Below are positions 1 to 6,647 of a DNA stretch of 10,098 nucleotides, in pieces; the stretch's first letter is position 1, and each line of letters opens with the position of its first letter. Origin of the DNA: Lachnospiraceae bacterium. GTDB lineage: Bacteria; Bacillota; Clostridia; Lachnospirales; Lachnospiraceae. The position numbers and the translations under genes are program-made. The stretch spans positions 1 to 10,098 of the forward strand of contig JAILNW010000324.1 of NCBI GenBank assembly GCA_024691145.1, written 5' to 3'. The notes beneath the pieces were generated by a model, which saw nothing but the letters and a program-made list of their open reading frames with translations, searched no databases and was not told where the DNA came from.

Positions 1-294
1 TACAATAATCTCCAAGGATTTAGGATTCGCATTAATTAATTCACTTTTATGTTTTTTCTGACGATTAAATATCATAAACTGATAGTTTGTATTGTTACTG
101 CTCTTTGTATAAAACCAGTTACCTTTAAGTTCATAATATCTGTCCATCTCTACTGTAAAATCATCTTCAATCATATCTAATGAAACATCTACCTCTGTGG
201 TCTTTATGTATAAATAAGGTGTATCATTACATTCTAAAGGTAAATTTACATATATATCATTATTATCTACAACCTCATCTTCGTCTAAGTAAAG
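1..294 (-). repeat. CBM26-like module 3, degenerate, runs to window edge
   Basis: Residues about 1444-1541. TPYLYIKTTEV stands where modules 1 and 2 have PYxYAW, so the binding tryptophan is missing. GNWFYTKSSN (1501-1510) keeps the NWY-like site. The PG loop is replaced by acidic sequence and no QT pair is visible. The fold is likely kept but the ligand site looks eroded. Confidence 0.4.
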
Positions 295-3200
295 CGAATA
301 ACAAGGGAATAACTTATTAAGTTTTCTTCGTGTCATAACAAGCCATACATCACCATCAAGATTTCCGGAATCCTGTGTCTGATCTCCCGATGCAGTGGTT
401 ATTATAAACTGGTACTTACCATCTGGTATGAATTTTGTATAATACCAGTTATTTCCTCGATCAATATCCTTAGTTGCAGGAGTTCCTGGCCATGTGTCAA
501 GTAAACGTTCTGCTCCTCCTTTCCATGCATAAACATATGGAACAGGTGAATTGTTATTAATAGCTTTAATATGAATAGTAACCTCATGTAATGAATTTCC
601 AATAACATTAGCCATAGTAGTAACACAATTATCATCTTTTGAAAGTGAAGATCTATTAATTGTAATCCACGTATCACCATATAATCCTTTGATATCGCAA
701 GTCTGTGTAGCTCCACCCTCATCAGTAATTAAACAGTTAAACACCTTTGAATATGTCTTTAAATCTATTGTATACCAATTTCCACCAAGATCAGTATCTT
801 TTACCATTTTCTGACCTGGGAAATCTTCTGTAATATGCTCACCACCATCAAACCATGCATAAATATAAGGAACTCTGTTGCTATTTTCATGCTGTCTAAC
901 CTTTATTGTAATAGTTTCAGAATCATTAATCTTATACTCTGTATGATTTCCAAGATTAATCATAGCCGCTGCAACCGCTGTATTGCCATACTTATCCTTC
1001 ACAGTTACAAAGAAATACTTAGATGAGTCAAGTGTATTATCCATTACAAACTTATGTGACTTTGTATAATCTGTTAACACCTTATAATCCTTGCTGTCTT
1101 TAAATAATCTGTTATACCATTCAAGTGCATATAGTATTTCATCATTATTATTAAAATAACTGTCAAACTTCATCAAGTTACCTTCACTGTCAATAGAAGG
1201 TGTACAAAGGTTCCAGTTAAGATTTGTCATAAAATACTTATACTCATACTCCTCATCACCTAAAACATTTGTATTTAAAACAAGTTTATCATCAATAATA
1301 TCTGCAGAAAAATTTGTAATATTAATAATCTCATCTTTATTATAGACCTTGGCATTATCAACACTTACGCTGAGTTCAACCTTTGTTTCGGCATAGGATA
1401 TAGTTATCTTATGATTCTTCTTTGTTAATTTTTCAGGTGTAACTATAGAATATGAAGTTGAATCAAGTACCATTGTATGTCCACTGTTAAATCTGGCAGT
1501 TATTTCAATACCTGTGCTATCAAACTCTTCTCCTGACTGGTAATTCATCTTATCAGGATATTTGCTGATAATAAGCTGTGAACACACACGTGGCAATACA
1601 TTTATAGGAACACTGCTAAGAGCCCCTTTGTAATTAATATTTATTGCACTTTGTGACAATGGAATTACCTGTGTATGTGCAAAAACAATATCATCAATAT
1701 CAACATTTTCTACTGCACCATTATTATAATATGCTTTAACTTCCATGCCATAAGGCTCAAAAGTATCACAATTTGCTATATATGTAATTCTGTCAGGATT
1801 TTTGATAACTTCTATTGTATCAGGCTGAAGATTAGTTACATGTATATAACTTACATCCTCTGCTAAAAGTTTTTTAAAACCTTTTGGTAATTCAATCTTT
1901 TTTTCTTCAGAATCTGGTGCAATATCACTAGTCAGTATCTGAACACCAGTATTATTATCACTATCAATAACCTGAATATCAACAACTTCTGCTTCACTTA
2001 CAGAACATAACCTTTCGCAAAAATCTTTTTCTTCTTTATATTTCTCACCAACCATAATAGCCTGTTCTTTAGTCATAAGCAGTTTTACATATGATTTTGC
2101 ATTTCTTATAACTTCTGTTTCGATTCCATTAATTATGTCTTCCACAGTCAGGCCTGGCATAGGACAATATACACTTGACTCACAAAAAGAAAATGACATG
2201 CTGTTTTCACTTGCTTTATAAGGATTATTTTTAACTTCCTCAACACTTTCTGTTGTTCCTTCTTCACCTTCTTGCGTTTCTTCTTCGCCTTCTTGTATTT
2301 CTTCTTCACATTCCTCTATTGTTTTTCTAGCATCAACAGCCTCTTTTTCTTCTTCAACATATTCGCTTATAACAACAGAATACTGAGCTGAATTTCCATA
2401 TGTGGCAGTCTTTCTAATTTGCAGGCAATTCATAAGTACAAAATTTATGGCTCTTCCAATAGTTGCATTGGCTTTGTTAGATGAACCAAGTACTCCTTCA
2501 TTATTGTTGGCATTAATATTTTTTACAATTTCACCGGAAATACTCCACACAAGGCTTGCTTCATCGTTATTAGCAAGTTTCTTTATAACATCTTCATCTT
2601 CAAAAATCTGTTTAACTCCGTTAACTACAATCGGAAAATATGATGGAAGACATCCAGCCATAACTGCATTAATTGCAACATTTCGTGCAGTTATCTTTAC
2701 TTTACCATACTTAGCAATAACATCTTTATTACTATATCCAGATAACCTAAGCATATCATTTATCTTGTAATCGCTTGCAACAATTACTGGAAGGCCGTCT
2801 GTTTCACCCTTCATATAATAATTTCTAATGTCTATAGTATTATCCGTATAATATAATATATTATTACCTTCATCTTTTGCATCATAAACTCTTACAAATG
2901 CATTTTCATTATCATTTGAATTAATTGCATATTTGTTATATGATTCTTCCCCAATAAGATTTTTCCAATCTTGTGGTAACTCAATATTACAGAATACTCT
3001 TTCTCCAACACCAAATGAATTACTAATTACCATAAATCCATCGCAATCTTCACTCTTAACAACAACCAGTGCCACATCTTCAATCTTTATCTGCGGATTA
3101 TTGTCATTTATTCTGAAAAACAAATTGCTTAGAAGTGTTTTGCTTGAAAATCCAGCATCATCCATCATCTTGGCCATTTTAGAAGTTATTACAAAAGTTG

Positions 3201-4623
3201 TATTATATGAATCCAATTTAGATGCTGCATTATATAATTCGTTTGCTATCGCATTACCATCAACAGAATCTATACTGTAATATCTGAATGCATTCTCAAA
3301 TGTTACCGAAACCACATTCTCTGTTGTATCAATATTAGCCTGTTCATCCACACTTTCCCAATTGAATAATCCTTCTTTTCCTGTATTATATTCTCCAAGT
3401 ACAGATGCATATTCACTTGTATTACCATACGTACTATAAGACAATGGATGACCATTTGCTACACTTACATTCTTCATAAGAAGATTTATTGCTCTTCCTA
3501 TGGTTGCAGTTGAACTGTTACCACTTCCATATGCATTTGATCCATTATTAAGCTCAATGTTTTCCTGTATTGTTCCACTAACAGTTATAAGAGGAACACA
3601 TGCAGAAAAACTTGTTAAATTTTCATAATATCCTGACTTTTCATCAAATATTGCCTTTGCTGCAGCAAGTACAATTGGAAAATCCACGGTTCTGCACCCA
3701 GCCATAACAGCACTTATAGCAACGGTTTTTACAGTTACACATCTTCCTGCATCAGTTACATTACCAATTTTCTCATCAGGCTTCATATCTGTACCTCTGA
3801 GCATTTTATCAATTGCCTCTTCAGTTGGCACAACAAAAGGAAGACCATCAGACCATCCATGCTGATAGAAATAAAGTTCTACTTCTTCATATGTACCTTC
3901 TATAGTCTTCTCACTATTACGCTCTTTATACAAAATATTGGCTGACTCATCAGGATTTTCCTTTGTCAGATTGTCATATAAAGTAGGAATCATGTCTTTA
4001 ACTTTCTTTTCTATCTTATCTTTCTTGGTGCACTCCACTTCAATATTTTCATATAAAACACGAAGAGCCGGCATCAGTTCATCGTCTTTTGTAGAGGTAA
4101 CTATATTTTTAAAATCCTGATTAAAAATTGAAACTGTAGGAATACCTTTTCCTTCGATATAAGCAGCATTCTGTGTTAATAATCTTGAAGAAGAAACGCA
4201 ATCTCCAACCAGCAAAATAACACCATCAACACTACTCAGCCATTCAAAAAAGTTTTGAGAAATATCCGGGTCTCCAAGATATACACTAAGTTCATTAGTC
4301 ATTATAGATACACTGACATCATAGTTCTTCTCAAACTCTTTTTTAATTACCTGAGCCATTGTACTGCTGGCTTTCTTTTCATTGGCAATAATACCAATTT
4401 TTTTCCCTTTAATATTGTCAATTCTTCTAGAAATTTTAAAAACTTCCGTATAAGATTTATAAGGAACTGGTGAAACTGCTTCATACACCTTTTTTTCTAC
4501 TATTGTGTCATTTGATTTTTCAGACATCCTCATGTTATTTACTAAATCTATTCCCGAAATAAGCAATAGTATCATTACTATGCCTATTGAAACCGTTATT
4601 AATTCTTTGACAGATAGTTTCAT
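1..4623 (-). CDS. Giant membrane-anchored UGSC-like multidomain surface protein with CBM26-like starch-binding modules (3' end outside window)
   Basis: One frame is open from the ATG at 4623 to the left edge: 1541 codons, no stop seen. Residues 9-28 form a hydrophobic helix with no lipobox or clear cleavage site, so I infer a membrane anchor with an exported body. Residues about 48-215 match the UGSC family as I recall it: KGKKIGIIANEKK near 72-84, VGDCVSSS at 139-146, GKGIPTVSIF near 158-167. Residues 244-600 and 601-930 are tandem copies of a domain with GWSDGLPFVVPT/GETDGLPVIV, AVMAGC (Cys310, Cys658) and TIGRAIN motifs. An acidic linker lies near 755-800, two Ig-like domains at 932-1092, a beta-rich stretch to 1222, then three CBM26-like modules. 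An upstream in-frame ATG exists at 4665; 4623 is preferred because GGAG lies 11 nt upstream and the 4665 start would leave almost no leader. Catalytic function is unknown. I infer a surface protein that binds starch-like glucans and carries a thiol or redox-like head. Confidence 0.85.
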   Translation of the reverse strand, partial: MKLSVKELITVSIGIVMILLLISGIDLVNNMRMSEKSNDTIVEKKVYEAVSPVPYKSYTEVFKISRRIDNIKGKKIGIIANEKKASSTMAQVIKKEFEKNYDVSVSIMTNELSVYLGDPDISQNFFEWLSSVDGVILLVGDCVSSSRLLTQNAAYIEGKGIPTVSIFNQDFKNIVTSTKDDELMPALRVLYENIEVECTKKDKIEKKVKDMIPTLYDNLTKENPDESANILYKERNSEKTIEGTYEEVELYFYQHGWSDGLPFVVPTEEAIDKMLRGTDMKPDEKIGNVTDAGRCVTVKTVAISAVMAGCRTVDFPIVLAAAKAIFDEKSGYYENLTSFSACVPLITVSGTIQENIELNNGSNAYGSGNSSTATIGRAINLLMKNVSVANGHPLSYSTYGNTSEYASVLGEYNTGKEGLFNWESVDEQANIDTTENVVSVTFENAFRYYSIDSVDGNAIANELYNAASKLDSYNTTFVITSKMAKMMDDAGFSSKTLLSNLFFRINDNNPQIKIEDVALVVVKSEDCDGFMVISNSFGVGERVFCNIELPQDWKNLIGEESYNKYAINSNDNENAFVRVYDAKDEGNNILYYTDNTIDIRNYYMKGETDGLPVIVASDYKINDMLRLSGYSNKDVIAKYGKVKITARNVAINAVMAGCLPSYFPIVVNGVKQIFEDEDVIKKLANNDEASLVWSISGEIVKNINANNNEGVLGSSNKANATIGRAINFVLMNCLQIRKTATYGNSAQYSVVISEYVEEEKEAVDARKTIEECEEEIQEGEEETQEGEEGTTESVEEVKNNPYKASENSMSFSFCESSVYCPMPGLTVEDIINGIETEVIRNAKSYVKLLMTKEQAIMVGEKYKEEKDFCERLCSVSEAEVVDIQVIDSDNNTGVQILTSDIAPDSEEKKIELPKGFKKLLAEDVSYIHVTNLQPDTIEVIKNPDRITYIANCDTFEPYGMEVKAYYNNGAVENVDIDDIVFAHTQVIPLSQSAININYKGALSSVPINVLPRVCSQLIISKYPDKMNYQSGEEFDSTGIEITARFNSGHTMVLDSTSYSIVTPEKLTKKNHKITISYAETKVELSVSVDNAKVYNKDEIINITNFSADIIDDKLVLNTNVLGDEEYEYKYFMTNLNWNLCTPSIDSEGNLMKFDSYFNNNDEILYALEWYNRLFKDSKDYKVLTDYTKSHKFVMDNTLDSSKYFFVTVKDKYGNTAVAAAMINLGNHTEYKINDSETITIKVRQHENSNRVPYIYAWFDGGEHITEDFPGQKMVKDTDLGGNWYTIDLKTYSKVFNCLITDEGGATQTCDIKGLYGDTWITINRSSLSKDDNCVTTMANVIGNSLHEVTIHIKAINNNSPVPYVYAWKGGAERLLDTWPGTPATKDIDRGNNWYYTKFIPDGKYQFIITTASGDQTQDSGNLDGDVWLVMTRRKLNKLFPCYSLYLDEDEVVDNNDIYVNLPLECNDTPYLYIKTTEVDVSLDMIEDDFTVEMDRYYELKGNWFYTKSSNNTNYQFMIFNRQKKHKSELINANPKSLEIIV
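322..606 (-). repeat. CBM26-like starch-binding module 2
   Basis: Residues about 1340-1434. It repeats module 1: PYVYAWKGG (Trp1367), TWPGTPATKD (Trp1378), NNWYYTKF (1391-1398), GDQTQDSGN (1413-1421) and a closing DGDVWLVMTRR strand. The aromatic and QT positions are kept, so it is probably also competent for binding. Confidence 0.6.
646..954 (-). repeat. CBM26-like starch-binding module 1
   Basis: Residues about 1224-1326. It shows PYIYAWFDGG with Trp1257, FPGQKM (1268-1273), GNWYTIDL (1281-1288) and ATQTCDIKG (1305-1313). These correspond to the YAW, PGxxM, WY and QT positions that I recall as family hallmarks and ligand contacts of CBM25/26 modules in amylases. It appears intact. Confidence 0.6.
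1348..1830 (-). repeat. Two tandem bacterial Ig-like (Big_3-type) domains
   Basis: Residues about 932-1012 and 1013-1092. Both follow the usual pattern of this fold: an opening strand (LQPDTIEVIKNP; CSQLIISKYP), a Y..G..F...G segment (IANCDTFEPYGMEVKAYYNN; YQSGEEFDSTGIEITARFNS), and a closing strand set (SAININYKGALSSVPINV; HKITISYAETKVELSVSV). Such domains act as spacers on exported proteins of Gram-positive bacteria and here set the glucan-binding modules away from the UGSC part. Confidence 0.6.
1834..2823 (-). repeat. Tandem protein domain copy 2, diverged
   Basis: Residues about 601-930 repeat copy 1 in order: GETDGLPVIVASDYKI (606-621), NVAINAVMAGCLPS (648-661), YFPIVVNGVKQIFEDE, SGEIVKNINANNNEGVLGSS, NATIGRAIN (719-727) and YGNSAQYSVVISEY. 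After an acidic insert the C-terminal part recurs: LTVEDIINGIETEVIRNAKS (825-844), LLMTKEQAIMVGEKYKEEKD and IELPKGFKKLLA. The tryptophan before DGLP and the PPT prolines are lost, suggesting relaxed constraint at that site, while the cysteine in MAGC is kept. Confidence 0.6.
2259..2321 (-). repeat. Three tandem 21-nt units encoding a Glu-rich linker
   Basis: On the plus strand the units begin at 2259, 2280 and 2301. Units one and two differ at only a few positions (starts CTTCTTCACCTTCTTG and CTTCTTCGCCTTCTTG); the third is more diverged. In the giant protein they encode heptads around EECEEE, IQEGEEE and TQEGEEG (about residues 769-788). The units are a multiple of three, so copy number could change without breaking the frame. 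The linker interrupts copy 2 of the large domain. Confidence 0.7.
2824..3894 (-). repeat. Tandem protein domain copy 1 (DGLP/AVMAGC/TIGRAIN family)
   Basis: Residues about 244-600. Key motifs are GWSDGLPFVVPTEEAI (256-271), VAISAVMAGC (301-310), then FPIVLAAAKAIFDE, SGTIQENIELNNGSNAYGSG, TATIGRAIN (372-380) and a YGNTSEYASVLGE segment. The C-terminal part has TTFVITSKMAKMMDDAGF followed by a predicted helix and IELPQDWKNL. The order matches a family I recall from proteins associated with UGSC domains (consensus GWxDGLPVVPPT, VMAGCxPEYFPVV, ANATIGRA). I do not know a confirmed function for this family. Confidence 0.6.
3979..4482 (-). other. UGSC-like domain (Cys form, second Cys lost)
   Basis: Residues about 48-215 of the giant protein. 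The expected UGSC core is a Rossmann-like strand ending in GDUGSCT, then a helix and a GIPTV strand. Here the core reads VDGVILLVGDCVSSSRLL (132-149). Cys142 (codon TGC, 4198-4200) sits where family members carry selenocysteine or cysteine, and Ser145 replaces the second cysteine of the motif. The GKGIPTVSIF segment follows with about 12 residues between. The assignment rests on remembered family consensus, not a search. Confidence 0.65.
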
Positions 4624-4678
4624 AAGCCTGCCATCTCCATTCCTGTAATATAACCCTTTACACATTTTCCCATATTTT

Positions 4679-4707
4679 ATTATACCATAACACCCAAAAT
4701 TTTACAA
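4679..4707 (-). promoter_or_regulatory. Sigma-A type promoter for the giant gene
   Basis: Read on the minus strand, TTGTAA (4702-4707) and TATAAT (4679-4684) are separated by exactly 17 nt, with an extended -10 TGG directly before TATAAT. This is the best-matching promoter in the window. Transcription would start near 4672, giving a leader of about 48 nt before the ATG at 4623. It begins right after the apbE stop codon, so the giant gene can be expressed independently of apbE. Confidence 0.75.
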
Positions 4708-4711
4708 GTAG

Positions 4712-5695
4712 CTATTGTTTTATAGTATAAGATTCAATATAATCCTTTTCTTCTAACTTGCCATTAAGTTTTTCAATAAAATTCTTAGCTTTATCCTCTC
4801 CCATAACAAAACATGCTGTTGAAATAGCATCTGCCATTATGGAATCTGAAGTTATTATAGTAACACTTCTTACACCAGACCTTGCAGGTTCTCCAGTAGC
4901 AGGATCAATTATATGATGATATCTTATGCCATTCTCAATAAAGAACCTCTCATAGTCTCCAGAAGTAACTACCGTCTTATCACAAACTTCCACTACTCTG
5001 TCTAATTTATTGACATTATAAGGTGATTGTATACCTATCTTAAACATGCTGCCATCTGTCTTTTTTCCAATAGTCATTACATTTCCTCCAAGACTTATAT
5101 ATCCAGAAGAAATGTTATAATTATTTATAAGAATCTCCTTAATCCTGTCAGCTGCATAACCTTTAACTATGCCTCCAAGATCTAGTTTTACTTTATCATT
5201 AAGAAATCTTATACTGTTATTATCTTTATTAAGAACAATATTTTTATAATTTGCTTCACCAAGATACTTTTCTATCTCTTCCTTCTCAGGAACCCTTGCT
5301 TCATCTGTTCCTATCTTCCACAAGTCAATAATATTGCCTATGGCAGGGTCAAATGCCCCCTCTGTAAGTTCTGCATAATACAGACTCTTTTCAATTACAT
5401 AATAAAGTTCCTCAGATATAACAACCTCCTCATTAATAGCATTGTTATTAACATAAGAAAGCTCTGAGTCTTCTATCTTTGCAGACATTGTTTTCTCTAT
5501 ATCATCAAGGGTACTCCATAGATTTTCAAATATTTCTTTTGATTTATCCTTATCAGCTGCAATTTTTATATTGCATATAGTACCCATTTTTATATTGTTT
5601 TCTTCAACATAATTTTCTCCATTATTCCCTGCTGCACAACCTGTGCATATCATACACAAACATACTGTAAACATTAATAAAATAAACTTTCTCAT
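4712..5695 (-). CDS. apbE: ApbE-type FAD:protein FMN transferase, lipoprotein
   Basis: The 327-residue product transfers FMN from FAD to Ser/Thr of exported flavoproteins, on the outer face of the membrane. Residues 1-20 form a lipoprotein signal ending in CTGC, with lipid attachment expected at Cys20. Family motifs occur in order: GAFDPAIG (113-120), DLGGIVKGYAAD (172-183), SGDYERFF (245-252), HHIIDPATGEP (260-270) and ADAISTACFVMG (288-299), the last containing the usual metal-binding Asp289 and Thr293. The length is typical. I chose the ATG at 5695 because GGGAG lies 5 nt upstream; a TTG 12 nt earlier overlaps that site. A terminator hairpin stands immediately upstream. No FMN-binding domain protein or Rnf/Nqr subunit is visible nearby, so its substrate is not evident. 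Confidence 0.93.
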   Translation of the reverse strand: MRKFILLMFTVCLCMICTGCAAGNNGENYVEENNIKMGTICNIKIAADKDKSKEIFENLWSTLDDIEKTMSAKIEDSELSYVNNNAINEEVVISEELYYVIEKSLYYAELTEGAFDPAIGNIIDLWKIGTDEARVPEKEEIEKYLGEANYKNIVLNKDNNSIRFLNDKVKLDLGGIVKGYAADRIKEILINNYNISSGYISLGGNVMTIGKKTDGSMFKIGIQSPYNVNKLDRVVEVCDKTVVTSGDYERFFIENGIRYHHIIDPATGEPARSGVRSVTIITSDSIMADAISTACFVMGEDKAKNFIEKLNGKLEEKDYIESYTIKQ

Positions 5696-5705
5696 AAAAT
5701 CTCCC

Positions 5706-5746
5706 AAAAAATAAGGCGGCTTATACCATAATAGTAAAAGTCCGCC
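5706..5746 (-). terminator. Intrinsic terminator after map, abutting apbE ribosome binding site
   Basis: On the minus strand GGCGG and CTTTTAC pair with GTATAAG and CCGCC around a 7-nt loop, with one bulged A and one T-T mismatch; TTATTTTTT follows. The hairpin begins about 10 nt after the map stop. The T tract runs directly into the GGGAG of apbE, leaving no room for a promoter between them. Confidence 0.75.
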
Positions 5747-5756
5747 CTAAAATATC

Positions 5757-6632
5757 TTAATATGCTATAATCTCTGCACCTTCTTCAGTAACAAGAACTG
5801 TATATTCCCATTGAGCCGAAGGCTTTTTGTCCTCTGTATAAATAGTCCATCCGTTAGACTCATCCTCATAAAAATCCTCTTTTCCCATGTTAATCATAGG
5901 CTCTATAGTAAATACCATACCTGGTACCAGAAGCATGCCTGTCATAGGCTGCCCTATATGGCACACATAAGGGTCTTCATGAAAATCAATACCTACTCCA
6001 TGACCACCTATATCTCTTATAATAGAATATCCAAATGGTTTTACATATTCACTAATTGCATATCCTATATCTCCAACACATGTTTCCCATGGTTTAATAG
6101 CTTTAAATCCAACTTCTCTGGCTTCCTTTGTAACCTCCACAAGTTTCCTTGTTTCTTCAGCAACATCACCTATCATAAACATACGTGAAGCATCTGCATA
6201 AAAGCCATCAAGAATTGTTGTAACGTCAACGTTAATAATGTCTCCTGACTTAAGCACGGTCTTATCATCAGGTATACCATGACATACCTGCTCATTAACA
6301 GACGTGCAAACACTCTTAGGATATCCATAGTAACCTAAAGTTGCTGGAATACCTCCATTATCTGTAATAAGTTTATATACAAGAAGGTCAATCTCTGCAG
6401 TAGTTATGCCTTCTTTAACCATCTTTGAAACTTCATCAAGTACAAGATTATTGACTTTTGCAGCCTTCTTAATACCTGCAATCTGCTTGTCATTCTTAAT
6501 AATCTCCCTTGGTGGAAGCTCAATCTTAGGATTTTTAGAAAATCCCTTAAGTCTTTCATCAAACTGCATATGACAAACCTTGTACTTCTTTTTGCTTTTA
6601 CACCAGCATGGTGAATTAGGTCCTATTTTCAT
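5757..6632 (-). CDS. map: Type I methionine aminopeptidase with N-terminal SEC-C zinc motif
   Basis: The 291-residue cytoplasmic enzyme removes initiator methionine from new proteins. The catalytic domain carries all five metal ligands of the family at the expected spacing: Asp136 (INVDVT), Asp147 (YADASR), His211 (GGHGVG), Glu244 (FTIEP) and Glu276 (QWEYT). The substrate-site His118 is in CHGIP. The first 21 residues are a SEC-C motif, GPNSPCWCKSKKKYKVCH, with Cys9, Cys11, Cys20 and His21 as likely zinc ligands; this extension occurs in some Firmicutes enzymes and is proposed to contact the ribosome. GAGGTG precedes the ATG by 7 nt and lies just past the purB stop, 15 nt separating the genes, so the two are probably one transcript. 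The gene ends at a terminator. Confidence 0.96.
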   Translation of the reverse strand: MKIGPNSPCWCKSKKKYKVCHMQFDERLKGFSKNPKIELPPREIIKNDKQIAGIKKAAKVNNLVLDEVSKMVKEGITTAEIDLLVYKLITDNGGIPATLGYYGYPKSVCTSVNEQVCHGIPDDKTVLKSGDIINVDVTTILDGFYADASRMFMIGDVAEETRKLVEVTKEAREVGFKAIKPWETCVGDIGYAISEYVKPFGYSIIRDIGGHGVGIDFHEDPYVCHIGQPMTGMLLVPGMVFTIEPMINMGKEDFYEDESNGWTIYTEDKKPSAQWEYTVLVTEEGAEIIAY

Positions 6633-6647
6633 CAGAACTCACCTCGA

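Noticed and set aside
402..722. Minus-strand open frame of 106 codons
   Set aside because: It lies in a different frame inside the giant gene, has low-complexity Leu/Ile-rich sequence and no ribosome binding site; the giant frame continues through it.
2402..3280. Plus-strand open frames opposite the giant gene
   Set aside because: They are antisense shadows without ribosome binding sites or recognisable motifs; the minus strand carries clear domain motifs over the same bases.
3499..3537. Possible ApbE flavinylation motif at NSSTATIG in the giant protein
   Set aside because: The acceptor pattern needs an acidic residue and S/T-G/S-A-T; here the acidic residue and the G/S are absent, and the bases belong to the family's ANATIGRA-like motif.
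4198..4200. Selenocysteine insertion at the UGSC site
   Set aside because: The codon is TGC, not TGA, so no recoding element is needed.
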